Below, one piece after another: positions 9,324-20,278 of a stretch of DNA of 64,000 nt. The stretch covers positions 868,001 through 932,000 of the forward strand of contig NZ_UPHU01000001.1 of NCBI RefSeq assembly GCF_900566075.1. Reading direction: 5' to 3'. Source of the stretch: Mycobacterium pseudokansasii (GTDB taxonomy: Bacteria; Actinomycetota; Actinomycetes; Mycobacteriales; Mycobacteriaceae). Positions within the stretch are counted from its first letter, which is position 1. Each line of letters opens with the position of its first letter. The notes beneath the pieces are model-generated. The model was not told the DNA's origin, searched no databases, and worked only from the letters and a program-made list of their open reading frames with translations. Made by a program: the position numbers and the translations under genes.

Positions 9324-9830
9324 GTGAACGCAGCAGTACACGGACGACGCCTGGCCAGCCCGGTTCGGCTTACCTTGGCGACGAACCTGGGCGCACCACT
9401 GGACGGGGGATGGTGGCCGCACAAGGCTTCGATAGCTGGGGAGCTTCCCGAGCTGATTGATGCGCTGTCGACGCGGCTGGGCGAGATTGCCGCAATCAGC
9501 ATCAACTGGTCGTCGGTGGCGGGTTCACCAGACCTGGACTTGATGAACTGCATGAGGATGGCGAACCCCGGCGGAATCATCGGCCACCAACGGCTGATGA
9601 GGGTCACGGGCGTTGAAGAATCGGCGAATCTCCTAGTGGTACCGTGCCGAACTTCTCCTGCCCTCGCCATTATGGTGTTGCGTCAGGCCGCGACCCTGCC
9701 GATCATGCCCATCGAACGCAGCACTCAAGCGTTTCGGACCAGCGAAAACGTTGTGCGCGCCGCTCGCGCTGAAAAGTTCTTGCGTAATCGTCGGTTCCAC
9801 GACGCCGGATCGGCACAGACAGGGAATTGA
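9324..9830 (+). CDS. DUF5994 family protein, diverged
   Basis: About 168 residues if started at the GTG encoding VNAAVHGRRLAS. The frame is open further upstream but without family match. Family blocks are LGAPLDGGWWPHKASIAGELP, LIDALSTRLGEI and a C-terminal ANLLVVPCRTSPALA. The NTIEV block of the 7659 protein is altered. The tail beyond residue 120 is rich in Arg and Ala and poorly conserved. Function unknown. The start is uncertain because the ribosome site is weak (GGAAA). Confidence 0.65.
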   Translation: MNAAVHGRRLASPVRLTLATNLGAPLDGGWWPHKASIAGELPELIDALSTRLGEIAAISINWSSVAGSPDLDLMNCMRMANPGGIIGHQRLMRVTGVEESANLLVVPCRTSPALAIMVLRQAATLPIMPIERSTQAFRTSENVVRAARAEKFLRNRRFHDAGSAQTGN

Positions 9831-10055
9831 GCTTCATTCGTGACTGATTGAAACATTTCATAGCGCGAAGCCCTATGGCATCGATGCGGTTGTGCGCGTT
9901 CGCCGAGTCCGCCCGGGCAGTGGATCCGACGACGACAGCGGACGTTTCCAGGGAGTGCCAGGAACCGGAAGCGCGGCCAACGCGCACCCAGGCGGAACGC
10001 CGTCAATGTGCCGGCGCGCTGCTGGCCGGGCCGGTACCGACCTAGACTTGTACCG

Positions 10056-11450
10056 ATGGGCGATTCCAGGTCACTGCCGCGCGGACCTCGGCTGCCCCGA
10101 TGGGTACAGGCGTTGATGATGCTGACCCGCGGGTCGCATTTCGTGGCCGCATGTCACTGCCGCTACGGTGCCGCTTTCACCTTGCGGGTCGTCGGGGTGG
10201 GGAAGATCGTCTATCTGGCTGACCCCGCCGATATCAAGGCCGTGTTCGGCGGTGACCCGAGCGTCTTTCACGCCGGCGAAGCGAATTCGATTTTGCGAGG
10301 GCTGCTCGGCGACAGCTCCCTGTTGGTGATCGACGACGACCTGCACCGGGATCGTCGCCGCATGATGCTGCCGCCATTCCACCGCGATGCCGTCGCACAG
10401 CAGGCCGCGCTGATGGCCGAGATCGCCGCGGCGAACATTGCCACCTGGCCTGTGGGACGCGACTTCGCGGTGGCGCCCAAGATGTCCCAGATCACCCTCG
10501 AGGTGATCCTGCGAACAGTGGTCGGTGCCAGCGACCCGGTCCGGTTGGCTGCGCTGCGCGACGTCATGCCCCGGCTGCTTCGCGTACGTCCGTGGGAGTC
10601 GCCGGCATTGGTCAAGCCGGAGTTGCTGCGTCATCGTGGGTGGCGCGGGCTACGCCGGCGCATCGCGGAAGCCGACCGACTGCTCTACGCCGAAATCGCT
10701 GATCGCCGTGTCGATCCCGATCTCACGACACGCACCGACGCCTTGGCCATGTTGGTCCGCGGCGCACACCACGACACAGATTCGCTGACCGACGGTGAGC
10801 TTCGCGACCAGTTGATGACGTTGCTGGTGGCAGGCCACGACACCACCGCGACCGCGTTGTCCTGGGCGCTGGAGCGGCTGACCCGCCACCCGGCCGTCCT
10901 CGCCAAGGCTGTACGAGCCGCCGATGCCAGCGCGGTGGGTGACCCGGCCGGCGACGAGTATCTGGATGCGGTGGCAAAGGAAACGCTGCGGATCCGCTCG
11001 GTGGTGTTCGACGTGGGCCGGATCCTGACGAAACCGGCGGATCTGGCCGGTTATCGACTGCCCGCGGGAACCATGGTTGCTCCGGGGATCGGTCTGGTGC
11101 ATGGCAGCGCCACGCTGTACCCCGAACCGGACCGGTTCGATCCGGATCGCATGCTCGGCGCGACTTTGAGTCCGGCCACGTGGTTCCCCTTCGGCGGCGG
11201 CAACCGGCGCTGCCTCGGCGCGACCTTCGCCCTGGTCGAGATGCGGGTGGTCCTGCGGGAGATCTTGCGGCGGGCCGTGTTGACGACCACCACCGAGCCC
11301 GGCGAACGGCAGAAGCTCAAGCACGTCGTCGTGGTGCCGCATCGCGGCGCGCGCATCCGCGTCCGGGCGATCAATGACCTGCCGCCGGTACGGGGTGCCG
11401 CGGCCCTGCCCGCGACTCACGGTGCCAGCGGCGTGCGCGGCGCGACCTGA
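10056..11450 (+). CDS. cytochrome P450
   Basis: About 464 residues from MGDSRSLPRGPRLPRW. All P450 signatures are visible: I-helix AGHDTTA, K-helix ETLRIR (ExxR), the PERF-like region PEPDRFDPDRM and the heme loop FGGGNRRCLGA with the proximal cysteine. The closest groups I know are the mycobacterial CYP135-138 families. It is a soluble monooxygenase needing ferredoxin and reductase, neither of which is adjacent. Substrate unknown, possibly a lipid or sterol. A start 48 nt further upstream is possible, but this ATG begins the Pro-rich leader typical of P450s. Confidence 0.9.
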   Translation: MGDSRSLPRGPRLPRWVQALMMLTRGSHFVAACHCRYGAAFTLRVVGVGKIVYLADPADIKAVFGGDPSVFHAGEANSILRGLLGDSSLLVIDDDLHRDRRRMMLPPFHRDAVAQQAALMAEIAAANIATWPVGRDFAVAPKMSQITLEVILRTVVGASDPVRLAALRDVMPRLLRVRPWESPALVKPELLRHRGWRGLRRRIAEADRLLYAEIADRRVDPDLTTRTDALAMLVRGAHHDTDSLTDGELRDQLMTLLVAGHDTTATALSWALERLTRHPAVLAKAVRAADASAVGDPAGDEYLDAVAKETLRIRSVVFDVGRILTKPADLAGYRLPAGTMVAPGIGLVHGSATLYPEPDRFDPDRMLGATLSPATWFPFGGGNRRCLGATFALVEMRVVLREILRRAVLTTTTEPGERQKLKHVVVVPHRGARIRVRAINDLPPVRGAAALPATHGASGVRGAT

Positions 11451-11552
11451 AGCCCGCGGTGGCGCCGATCCGCTGAGGGCGGTTGGCCGGCCTGTTTGCG
11501 GTTTGCGTCTGCCGCGGTACGGCGTTGCGCTGCAATGTCATTGCGGTGCCGG

Positions 11553-12974
11553 CTATGGGGGTTCGTCGTCGTCGTCTCCGTGGCGGAGCAGTTTTTCGGG
11601 GTGATGCATGGTGTTGGTGCGGGGTTGGCCGCGGTCTTGGTGGGGTGGGGGGAGCCATTCGGTGTCGCCGTGGGTGTTTTTGCGGGTGGTCCAGCCGTTG
11701 TCGAGGAGTTTGTGGTGGGGTCCGCAGGCGAAGGTGAGTTGGTTGATGTCGGTGGTGGGCGATTGGGCGTAGGGGATCACGTGGTGGACTTCACCGTAGT
11801 AGCCTTTGACGTCGCAGCCTGGGGCGGTGCAGCCACGTTCCTTGGCGTACAACATGATTCACTGCCCCGGGGAAGCCAGCCGCTTGGTGTGATACAGCGC
11901 CAACGCTTTGCCTTGGTCGAAAACCGCCAAATAGTGGTGGGCATGGCGAGCCAGGCGGATCACATCCGACATCGGCACGATGGTGCCCCCGCCGGTCAGT
12001 GCGGCGCCGGCGGCCGACTCCAAATCCTTGAGCGTGGTGGACACGATGATCGAGGCGGGCAGCCCATTGTGTTGGCCCAGGTTTCCGGAGGCCAGCAGGG
12101 TGCGCAGCCCGGCAAGCAGCCCGTCATGGTGGCGCTGCGCGCCCGAGCGGGTGTCGGCGTCGATGGCGTCTTGGCTGGGGGTGCCCTCGACACATGGGCT
12201 TTCAGATTCGGGGTTGCACATGCCCGGGGCGGCCAGTTTGGCCAGCACCGCTTCCAGGGTGGCGCGTAGTTCGGGGGTGATCAGTCCCCGCAGCTCCGAC
12301 ATGCCGTCGGCGTGTTGGCTGCCCAACGTCAGAGCGCGCCGCCGCGCCCGATCCTGATCGGTGTAGGTGCCGTCGGGGTTGAGGCAGTCGGCGAGGGTGG
12401 CGGCCAGCTCGGCGAGTTGTTCGGGGCGAAACTGGCTGGCTTGGCGGGCCAGTTGGGCTTCGGCGCGCTCGCGGGTGGGCTGGTCGACCCAGCCGGGCAG
12501 CTGCCGGCAAAACCGGCGGATCACGGTGATGTGTTCGGCGCCGATCTTGGCGTCGCGTTGGGCGGCGGCGGTGGCGGCCAGCGCCGGGGCGATCGGTTCA
12601 CCGGTGAGCCCGCGCCGTGGCCCCAGATCGGCGGCGGCGTTGATGCGCCGGGTGGCCTCGGCGCGGCTGGTCAGTGTCCACTCGGCGATCGCATGCGACA
12701 GTTTGCCGCCCAGCTCTTCGGCGCTGGCTTGGCGGGCCAGGTGGTTGATCAGCTGGTGCTCGGGTACGGGTAGGCGCCGGCGCACTTTTTCGCAGCGCTC
12801 CAGCAACGCCAACCACTCCAACGTGGTCAACGCGTCAAAGTCCAGACCCACCACCACATCCAGCGCGGCATCCAACCCGTCGAAGGCCGCCGTGATCGCT
12901 TCGCGCTCCGCCATGACACCCAACCTATCGGCGGCCTCTGACACAAACCCGGGCAGAAAGTGACTGCCGAACAA
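11553..12974 (-). pseudogene. 13E12-repeat family HNH endonuclease, interrupted by in-frame TGA
   Basis: The N-terminal 371 residues (DUF222) and a C-terminal HNH domain lie in the same frame, separated by one TGA at 11859-11861. Family members read through this point as RLASPxQRIMLYAK. Here the arginine codon (likely CGA) has become TGA, leaving RLASPGQ, stop, [10 protein letters not shown]. The HNH part is otherwise sound: CTAPGC, then [10 protein letters not shown] and [10 protein letters not shown]. In M. tuberculosis these REP13E12 genes are repeated and serve as phage integration sites. A truncated DUF222 protein may still be made; the nuclease is probably lost. Confidence 0.85.
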
Positions 12975-13210
12975 CCGATTTCACATGTTCACCCACAGCG
13001 AACAACGCACTGGATTCGCCGGTGCCCACCGCAAACCAACGCAGCGGTCCGACAACCGATCTCATCACCCCGACGCCAACGTGAGCCACCCCGCCACACC
13101 GGTCACCCATCGACCAACAGTGAGTGTGCCCACCCATCTGACTGAAGTGACTCAAGTGACCAGGATTACTCGAGCACGACAACCAGCCGGGGACTACACC
13201 AGCAGTGGCA

Positions 13211-14374
13211 CTAGATGCCATAGTCAGGCAATTCGAAGTCGTCGTGCACGCTACCGGCCAACAGCGCGGCAAGCGGTCCGAAGTTCATCGCGCGCATCGC
13301 CACGTTGCGAAACCACAGCCCGAGCTGGGTCCGGGTGGCGAAGAACCCGATGTATCTCGCCGCGGGGGCTTGCTTCTTCGCGATGACCGGGCGCAGCCGC
13401 TGCTCGTAGGCGCCGAAGGCGCGGTGGTGGTCGCCGCTAGCCCGCGCCAGTTCCCCGGCCAGTACATAAGCCCCGGCGATGCCCAGGCCGGTACCCTCGC
13501 CGCCGAGCAGCGAGATGCACCCGGCCGCATCGCCGATGAGCAGAACCCGATCGCGTGACCAACCTTCCATTCGGATCTGACTCACAACGTCGAAGTAGAG
13601 GTCGTCGACATCGTCGAGGGTGGCCAGGATCTCAGGACATTCCCAGCCGGCCCCGCCGAACGCGTTGTGCAGCTGGCCTTTTGGCGCCTCATCGACGCCG
13701 CAGCGCGGGGCGCGAAGGATGCAGACGAACATCGTGCGGTGGCCGTGCAGCGCGAACCGCCCCACCTGCCGGCCGGAAGTGTTGTAGGTGACGTAGCTCA
13801 GGTCGTCGCGTGGCCGGTAGCCCTCCACGACCCAGGCTGCGACCTTACAGCCGAGGTAGTGCTCGTAGGAGCGCTCCGGGCCGAAGACCAACCGACGCAC
13901 GTTTGAGTGCAGCCCGTCGGCGCCTACGACCAAGGTCGAAATCCCTTGGAGCGCAATTGCTGAACGTCAGCCTGACAGTCGTCACGCTGATCGACCTTGG
14001 TGATGCTATCGCCGAACATGGTTTCGACTTTGCCGTTGACGGTGGCGTAGATCGCGGCGGCCAAATCGCCGCGGGGCAGGCTGGTGAGGTCCGGGCCGAC
14101 CATCCGTCGAAAGACGTCGATGCGAACCTCGGCTTGGATCTGGCCGCCGGAGCCGACCGAACGCAGCCGCTCAACCTGGTACCCGGCGGTTGGGAGTGCT
14201 TTCGATGCCCATCCGCTTGGCCACTTGGTAGCCCACGCCCCAGAAGTCGATCAGGTAGCCGCCGGTGCGGAATTGCGGCGCCTGCTCGATCACCGTAGGG
14301 GTGTGGCAAGTGCGCTGCAGCCAGTGTGCGAGCGCGACTCCCGCGACTCCAGCACCGCTGATCGCTACTTGCAT
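13211..14374 (-). pseudogene. FAD-dependent monooxygenase, broken in three frames
   Basis: Start MQVAISGAGVAGVALAHWL gives the GxGxxG FAD-binding motif and continues to about KRMGI. The middle part, VERLRSVGSGGQIQAEVRID to DSITKVDQRDD, is in a second frame. The third part begins VVGADGLHSNVRR (the DG motif) and holds the second FAD motif RVLLIGDAAGC and the C-terminal helix region. Together they equal one class A flavoprotein monooxygenase of about 390 residues (TetX/PHBH type). At least two frameshifts, near 14190 and 13940, are needed. It is probably non-functional. Confidence 0.8.
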
Positions 14375-14627
14375 AATGCAATTGTGCCCTATGGCAAAAT
14401 TCGGTTCAAGGCCGCGCCTACCGACGCTAATCGGATCCAACGCTTCCGGATCGGGATTCGCGCCGCGCTGGCAAGGTGCCGCAGGCTGCCGCTGACGACC
14501 TGCTGAGCTGCCCGCAGCCTTGCGGTCTCGACTCCTTGGGCCTGAAGCCCCCTTGCCGCCGCCCGGCTAAGATCGCCGTCAGCAAGCAACCTGCCGGTTC
14601 TTTTGATGAAGTGCGCCAGGAGACCCC

Positions 14628-15509
14628 TTGACTGCGATCGATCCCACCCCGCTCAGCAAACGGTACCTCGTCGTCGACGGCAAGCGGATGTCGTACCACG
14701 AGACCGGGCAGGGCCGACCGGTCGTATTCCTTCATGGCAACCCGACGTCGTCGTACTTGTGGCGCAACGTCATTCCGCACGTTGTCGATCGCGGTCGCTG
14801 CCTCGTGCCCGATCTCATCGGCCACGGCGACTCGGACAAGCTCGACGACACCGGTCCGTGCAGTTACCGCTTCGCCCAGCACCGCCACTACCTCGACGGA
14901 CTTCTTGATCAGCTCGACCTCGGCGACGATGTCGTCTTGGTCGTCCATGACTGGGGTTCCGCCCTCGGCTTCGACTGGGCCAACCGCCACCGTGACCGCG
15001 TCAGCGGCATCGCTTTCATGGAAGCGATCGTCCGGCCGCTCACCTGGGCTGAGTGGCCTGAGGCCGTGACCGGAATCTTTCAGGGGTTTCGCTCCGATGC
15101 GGGAGAACAGATGGTCATCGAGAAGAACCTATTTGTCGAGGCGGTCCTGCCCGGCGCGATTCTGCGCAGCCTCACACCCGCGGAGCATGACGAATACCGA
15201 CGCCCGTTCACTGAGCCAGAACACCGCCGGCCGACCCTCACCTGGCCACGCGAGATCCCGATCGAAGGCGAGCCCGCCGACGTTCACCAGATCGTTGCCG
15301 GCTACGCCCAGTGGCTGCCCGCAGCTGACTTTCCGAAGCTTTTCGTCAACGCCGACCCCGGAGCCATTCTCACGGGGGCGCAGCGCGAGTTCTGCCGCAG
15401 CTGGGCCAATCTCACCGAGGTGACGGTGCGTGGCAGTCACTTCATTCAGGAGGACAGCCCGCACGAGATTGGGCAAGCGATAGCCGATTGGCTCGCCACA
15501 CTGGACTGA
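14628..15509 (+). CDS. haloalkane dehalogenase (HLD-II type)
   Basis: 293 residues, start TTG behind AGGAG. Alpha/beta hydrolase with every dehalogenase hallmark: [10 protein letters not shown] (oxyanion/halide Asn), nucleophile Asp and halide-binding Trp in [14 protein letters not shown], acid Glu in AFMEAI and base His in GSHFIQED. It closely resembles LinB and M. tuberculosis Rv2579 (from memory). It hydrolyses carbon-halogen bonds to alcohols; the natural substrate in mycobacteria is unknown. It directly precedes galT (42 bases), so the two may be cotranscribed. I leave the symbol blank because several paralogues exist. Confidence 0.93.
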   Translation: MTAIDPTPLSKRYLVVDGKRMSYHETGQGRPVVFLHGNPTSSYLWRNVIPHVVDRGRCLVPDLIGHGDSDKLDDTGPCSYRFAQHRHYLDGLLDQLDLGDDVVLVVHDWGSALGFDWANRHRDRVSGIAFMEAIVRPLTWAEWPEAVTGIFQGFRSDAGEQMVIEKNLFVEAVLPGAILRSLTPAEHDEYRRPFTEPEHRRPTLTWPREIPIEGEPADVHQIVAGYAQWLPAADFPKLFVNADPGAILTGAQREFCRSWANLTEVTVRGSHFIQEDSPHEIGQAIADWLATLD

Positions 15510-15551
15510 GTGAGCGCGGCCTCGGCCCATCGGTCGGTTAATGTTCGAAAC

Positions 15552-16622
15552 GTGACGGCGCCGACGCGGGCGAAGCTGGCCGATGGCCGTGACATCTTGT
15601 TCTTCGCGTTGCCCGGTCACCGTTCGCAACAAGTTCCCGATCGTCGGCCGCTGCCGCCGCGAGACAAGCAACATTCGGAGTTGCGGTTCGACCGGTCTAC
15701 CGGTCAGTGGGTGATCATCGCGGCGTTGCGTCAAGACCGCACCTACAAGCCGCCGCCCGATCAGTGCCCGCTGTGTCCGGGTCCGACGGGGTTGACCAGC
15801 GAGGTGCCCGCGCGCGACTACGACGTCGTCGTCTTCGAGAACCGGTTCCCGAGCCTGTCCGGCGCCGGCGGACTCCCACCGGTCGGCGACGGGTTCGCCT
15901 CGGCGCCGGGCCACGGTCGCTGTGAGGTGATCTGCTTCTCGGCCAACCACACCGGTTCGTTCGCCGGCCTGGAAGCGCCGCACGCCCGCCTCGTCGTCGA
16001 GGCGTGGCGGCATCGTACCGCCGAGCTGTTGAGTCAGCCGGGCATCGAGCAGGTGTTCTGCTTCGAGAATCGCGGCGAGGAGATCGGTGTGACGCTGACC
16101 CATCCGCATGGTCAGATCTACGGCTACCCTTATCTGACCCCGCGGACGGCGACCATGCTGCATCAGGCACGCGAGCATCGAATGCGGCACGGCAGCAACC
16201 TGTTCCAAGATCTGCTGGCCCATGAGGTGGCCGACGGTAGTCGTGTCATCGCTCGCAACGAGCTGTTCACCGCGTTCGTGCCGTTCGCCGCGCGCTGGCC
16301 CGTCGAGGTGCACATCTACCCGAACCGGTTCGTGCCCAACCTGATCGAACTCGACGCCGACGAGCTGGACGGGTTCGCGCAGCTCTATCTGGACGTGCTG
16401 CGCCGCTTCGACCGCATGTATTCCGTACCGCTCCCCTATATTTCAGCGCTGCACCAATACACCGATGCGCAGCCGGAGGGCTACTTTCATGTCGAGTTGA
16501 TGTCGATCCGCCGCAGCGCTACCGCGTTGAAATACCTAGCCGGCTCCGAGTCGGCGATGGATGCGTTCATCAGCGACGTGACGCCGGAAAGCGTGGCCGA
16601 GCGGTTGCGAGACCTGGCATGA
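15552..16622 (+). CDS. galT: galactose-1-phosphate uridylyltransferase
   Basis: 356 residues from the GTG of [14 protein letters not shown]; an alternative GTG at 15510 abuts the previous stop. The Leloir enzyme exchanges UMP between UDP-glucose and galactose-1-phosphate. The catalytic [11 protein letters not shown] (HxH) and the zinc-site CPLCPG are visible, as are NRFPSLSG and the C-terminal [10 protein letters not shown]. The reading frame is uninterrupted, whereas M. tuberculosis is annotated with split galTa/galTb (recall). galK overlaps the stop by 4 bases (ATGA). Confidence 0.93.
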   Translation: MTAPTRAKLADGRDILFFALPGHRSQQVPDRRPLPPRDKQHSELRFDRSTGQWVIIAALRQDRTYKPPPDQCPLCPGPTGLTSEVPARDYDVVVFENRFPSLSGAGGLPPVGDGFASAPGHGRCEVICFSANHTGSFAGLEAPHARLVVEAWRHRTAELLSQPGIEQVFCFENRGEEIGVTLTHPHGQIYGYPYLTPRTATMLHQAREHRMRHGSNLFQDLLAHEVADGSRVIARNELFTAFVPFAARWPVEVHIYPNRFVPNLIELDADELDGFAQLYLDVLRRFDRMYSVPLPYISALHQYTDAQPEGYFHVELMSIRRSATALKYLAGSESAMDAFISDVTPESVAERLRDLA

Positions 16623-17701
16623 CCATCCGCTACGCCGCACCGGGGCGAATCAACCTGATCGGCGAGCACACCGATTACAACCTCGGCTGGGCGCTGCCCA
16701 TCGCGCTGCCGCAGCGCACGGTGGCGACGTTTGCACCCGACGGCAGCGGCGCGATCACGGTGCGCAGCGACCGCGTGGATGCCGCGGAGCGCATACCGCT
16801 GGACACCGCCCCCGGTGGGGTGACCGGCTGGGCCGGCTATGTGGCCGGGGTGATGTGGGCGCTGCGCGGCGCCGGCCATCCGGTACCCGGGGGAGAGATG
16901 TCGATCGCCAGCGACGTCGAGATCGGGTCTGGGCTCTCGTCCTCGGCGGCGCTGGAATGCGCTGTCCTGGGCGCGATCACAACCGCGGCCGGCGTCCGCA
17001 TCGACCGGATCGAGCAGGCCCGGCTCGCCCAGCACGGCGAAAACGACTACGTCGGCGCACCAACGGGTTTACTCGACCAATTGGCCGCGCTGTTCGGGGA
17101 GCCGTCGACGGCGCTGCTGATCGACTTCCGCGACCTCGCCATCCGGCCGGTGCCCTTCGACCCCGACGCTGCCGGGATCACATTGTTGCTGATCGACTCC
17201 CGGGCCCGGCATCGTCACGCCGCCGGCGAATACGCGCAGCGCCGCGCGTCATGTGAGCGGGCAGCCGCGGCTCTACAGGTCTCGTCATTGCGCGACATCG
17301 GTGACGTCTCGTCGCTGGCCGCGATCGGCGACCGGCTCGACGCCCGGCGTGCCCGACATGTGCTCACCGAGAACCAGCGCGTGCTGGATTTCGTTGCCGC
17401 GTTGACGGTTTCGGATTTCGCCGAGGCGGGCCGCCTGCTCACCGCCTCGCATGCGTCCATGCGCGACGACTTCGAGATCACCACCGAACACCTCGATTTG
17501 ATCGCCGACACCGCGGTGCGCAGTGGTGCGCTGGGTGCCCGGATGACCGGCGGCGGTTTCGGTGGCTGCGTGATCGCCCTGGTGCCGCATGGCCGGGTGG
17601 AGGGCGTGGGGCAGGCGGTGCGACGGACGGTGCGCGACGCCGGCTACCAACAGCCGCTGGTCAGCCGGACCCATGCTGCTGCGGGCGCGGGTCCGGGTTG
17701 A
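16619..17701 (+). CDS. galK: galactokinase
   Basis: 360 residues. GHMP kinase with the galactokinase signature [13 protein letters not shown] at the N-terminus, the ATP loop [11 protein letters not shown] near residue 105 and the C-terminal GGGFGGC. It phosphorylates galactose to feed the upstream GalT. Start ATG overlaps the galT stop, indicating translational coupling. It is slightly shorter than the E. coli enzyme (382). Confidence 0.95.
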   Translation: MTIRYAAPGRINLIGEHTDYNLGWALPIALPQRTVATFAPDGSGAITVRSDRVDAAERIPLDTAPGGVTGWAGYVAGVMWALRGAGHPVPGGEMSIASDVEIGSGLSSSAALECAVLGAITTAAGVRIDRIEQARLAQHGENDYVGAPTGLLDQLAALFGEPSTALLIDFRDLAIRPVPFDPDAAGITLLLIDSRARHRHAAGEYAQRRASCERAAAALQVSSLRDIGDVSSLAAIGDRLDARRARHVLTENQRVLDFVAALTVSDFAEAGRLLTASHASMRDDFEITTEHLDLIADTAVRSGALGARMTGGGFGGCVIALVPHGRVEGVGQAVRRTVRDAGYQQPLVSRTHAAAGAGPG

Positions 17702-17740
17702 GGCCCTGCGAGCAGTTAGCAGCGGCCAACGTATTGGCGT

Positions 17741-18073
17741 GTGCTCGACTTGTTGGAAGTCGCGGCAGAGCCGACTCGGCGTCGGCTACTTCAACTGTTG
17801 GCACCTGGTGAACGCACCGTTACCCAGCTCGCGTCGGGGTTTCCGGCTACCCTGTCGGCGATCTCGAAACATCTCGCGATCCTCGCCGAGGTGGGGGTTG
17901 GTTACGTGCCGGAAGCAGGAGCGTGAACGCTATTACCGGCTCGATGAGCGGGGGTTGCGGCGGTTGCGTTCGCTTTTCGAGTCGTTTTGGAGCCAGGAGC
18001 TCGACCGCCTCGTCGTCGATGCCAACGACTACCCGTTACCGCAAGGGGAGTTCGCGATGCGGTACGAATCGCG
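17741..18073 (+). pseudogene. ArsR-family regulator with frameshift
   Basis: Starts GTG; residues VLDLLEVAAEPTRRRLLQLL and TLSAISKHLAILAEVG form the winged helix-turn-helix. After EVG the correct continuation, LVTCRKQERERYYRLDERGL to FWSQELDRL, is one frame over. The shift falls in a run of five G at about 17893-17897, where four would restore the frame. With the following SRPBCC fragment this was an ArsR-SRPBCC pair, a common autoregulated arrangement. It is either a true mutation or a homopolymer base-calling error. Confidence 0.75.
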
Positions 18074-18178
18074 ATGCCATACGAAAAGGTACTCGTGCCG
18101 TTGGATCCCGACGAGGCCTTCGCGCTGATCACTCGGCTAGACCGGCGCCGCTGGATGACCGTGGCGCCACCCGCCTGA
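18074..18178 (+). pseudogene. SRPBCC (AHSA1-like) domain protein, 5' fragment
   Basis: Begins MPYEKVLVPLDPDEAFALIT and continues to RRRWMTV, the first strand and helix of an AHSA1/START-like ligand-binding domain, then stops after about 34 residues. The remaining 110 or so residues are absent. The left breakpoint of an inversion lies about 60 bases downstream, which probably explains the loss. Confidence 0.6.
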
Positions 18179-18274
18179 CCACCGCCGAAAGGCCCGATCA
18201 AACGCACCGAAAAAGCTGCGCAGGCCAGGAGATACCCTCAGCGCGACAGCGATGCGCCGGTATCCCAGGTCGTT

Positions 18275-20278
18275 AGCCCGAAGTTAAGGCTATTGAACTG
18301 GCTGAATTCCTGGGTTGACCTGGGTATTGGCTGGTTTGGGTGGGTGGTGGTTCTGGCTACGCGGTGATGGTGACTGGGATCGGGGCGTCGATGAGGTCGA
18401 AGGCGCGGCGCTGGGTGGGGGTGGCCTCGGTGAGTTTGTCGATTTCGATGTTGGTGTGGTGGTAGCGGATCCGGTCGCGGGTGAGGGTGGCCAGGTGATT
18501 GAGCAGGTCGCGGAAGTTTCGTACTGGGTTGCCGGCCGCGTCGTGTTTGGTGGAGGCTTTGGCGTGTGCGGCTGGGGAACGCTGCGCGGGGGCGACGGGG
18601 TTGTCCCGATGCGGTGGTGTTTCGTCGGTGAATGTCAGTGGCGCCCAGGCCTTGCGCAGGTGCCAGATGAGGTAGCAGGCCAGCATGCAGATCAGCACGT
18701 GGGCTTTGACGCGGTCCTCGAGGCGGTGGTGGATGGGGCGTAGGTCGAGGTCGTCGGTCTTGATGATGCGAAAGTCGCGTTCGATGTTGGCGAGGTTTTT
18801 GTAACCCTGCACCACGGCGGCGGGGTCGAGGACCTTGGTGTTGACGCTGGTGCGCAGCACGTAGATGCCGTCGAGGGCAGCTTGGGCGTCGATGGCGGCC
18901 TGGTCGCGGTGGTAGGTGAATTCGGTGTCGGTGATCGTGAGGTGGAAGAGCTTGCCCACCTTGAATTTTCCGCTGACCTTGCCGACTGCGATGCCGATCT
19001 TGTCGGCGCCGGACAGGGTGGCTTTGGTGACGCGTTGGGCGATGTGGGCCAGTTGTTTCTCGGTGGCAGCCAGCAGGTCGTGGCGTTTGCGGGCACGTTC
19101 GGCGGCCAGGGTGGGGTTGCGGCAGGCGATCAGCCGTTCGCCGGGGTAGTCGGGGTGGGTGATCTCGGCGAGGTCTTGGGTATCGAACAGGCTCATCTGC
19201 AGCGGCCCGTCGTCGCGGGCGAGTTTGGCGATCGCGGGTGCACGTAGCGCGGTGATCCAATCGAAGGCGGTTGGGGTGTCGGGGTTGTCGTTGAGTTCGC
19301 GCAGCGCGTCGATGCGGGCGGTGGTGATCATGCCGCGATCGCCGACCAGCACCAGCTGTTGGATGGCGAGCTTGTCTTTGATCACCTGCACGATCTGGGT
19401 GAACGCGGTCGGGTCGGCGGTGGCACCGGAAAACACGCGCACCGCGACCGGGCGGCCCTCAGGGTCGGTGAGCACCCCGTATTCGATCTGCTGGCAGCCC
19501 TTCTTGCCGTCGCGGGAGTAGCCGCGCGCGGCCAGCTGGCAGCATCGGCCGGTCACCCACGAGGAAGTCAGGTCAAACAACGCCATCCGGCCCGGGTTCA
19601 CCGACTCGTTTAAATGCTTTGCCGCCAGCTTCTTTTCGATCTTGTCCTGCCGGTCGGCCAGCCAGTCCATCCCGGCGTAGATCTCGTCGGTGGAGGCCTC
19701 GGCCACCCCGAAATCCACGCCGAGGGTGGTGTTGGGCCACCACGACAGGGTGGACAGCTTCGAGGTGGGCCGCACCACCCGCGAGATGATCAAGGCGAGC
19801 ACGATATCGCGGGCTCGGCACGGCGGGCCCAGCAGTGCGGCCAGCTCGAGCTTGCGCGCCATCGCGGCCACCGCCGCCACGTCCCCATGCGGCAGCGACC
19901 GGGACTTGCTGAACTCCGAGCCGGCCGGCACCAGCGTGTGGCCCTTCAGCGTCGCCTCGATCGCATCGACGGCCTGCGGCGGCAGCATCGACAGGTTGGC
20001 CACGGTCTGGTTGCGCACCTTGGCCCCGTCCCGGTAGGTGCGGCGCAACAGCACAGACTCATAGACGCGCTCGTGGCCGTGCTTATCCACGTGAGTCTTC
20101 TTAACTCTGACTACGTGAGCTTTGCCAGTATTGCGTGGCACACCAAGAATCATAGCCTGATTCCGTTGAAATGATAGCAACGACACGCATCTATTCGTGA
20201 CTACATATGAGCACACAACAGCACCCATAATGTCAGTTCAAACCACTAATCCCCAGTCAAAACCGTCGCAACTTCGGG
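18275..20278 (-). mobile_element. IS1634-family insertion sequence, complete
   Basis: 2004 bp. The terminal inverted repeats start CCCGAAGTT at both ends (nine identical bases). Direct repeats TTAG flank it at 18271-18274 and 20279-20282, the target duplication. It carries one transposase gene and lies inside a DUF6431 gene fragment. A second, divergent member of the family at 56015-57981 has related ends and a CTAG duplication. Confidence 0.88.
18357..20153 (-). CDS. IS1634-family transposase
   Basis: About 598 residues from MILGVPRNTGKAHVV; an earlier in-frame ATG at 20228 has no better support. DDE transposase of the IS4-like IS1634 group: catalytic-core blocks LFDLTSSWV, VRVFSGATADPTAF, VLVGDRGMITTARI and GYKNLANIERDFRIIKTDDLDLRP, which carries the final Glu region. 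It is intact and could be active. The C-terminus is basic and Thr-rich. Confidence 0.9.
   Translation of the reverse strand: MILGVPRNTGKAHVVRVKKTHVDKHGHERVYESVLLRRTYRDGAKVRNQTVANLSMLPPQAVDAIEATLKGHTLVPAGSEFSKSRSLPHGDVAAVAAMARKLELAALLGPPCRARDIVLALIISRVVRPTSKLSTLSWWPNTTLGVDFGVAEASTDEIYAGMDWLADRQDKIEKKLAAKHLNESVNPGRMALFDLTSSWVTGRCCQLAARGYSRDGKKGCQQIEYGVLTDPEGRPVAVRVFSGATADPTAFTQIVQVIKDKLAIQQLVLVGDRGMITTARIDALRELNDNPDTPTAFDWITALRAPAIAKLARDDGPLQMSLFDTQDLAEITHPDYPGERLIACRNPTLAAERARKRHDLLAATEKQLAHIAQRVTKATLSGADKIGIAVGKVSGKFKVGKLFHLTITDTEFTYHRDQAAIDAQAALDGIYVLRTSVNTKVLDPAAVVQGYKNLANIERDFRIIKTDDLDLRPIHHRLEDRVKAHVLICMLACYLIWHLRKAWAPLTFTDETPPHRDNPVAPAQRSPAAHAKASTKHDAAGNPVRNFRDLLNHLATLTRDRIRYHHTNIEIDKLTEATPTQRRAFDLIDAPIPVTITA

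Noticed and set aside
18882..20174. Long plus-strand frames over the first IS transposase
   Set aside because: They are high-GC antisense shadows of the transposase with no independent start or motif.
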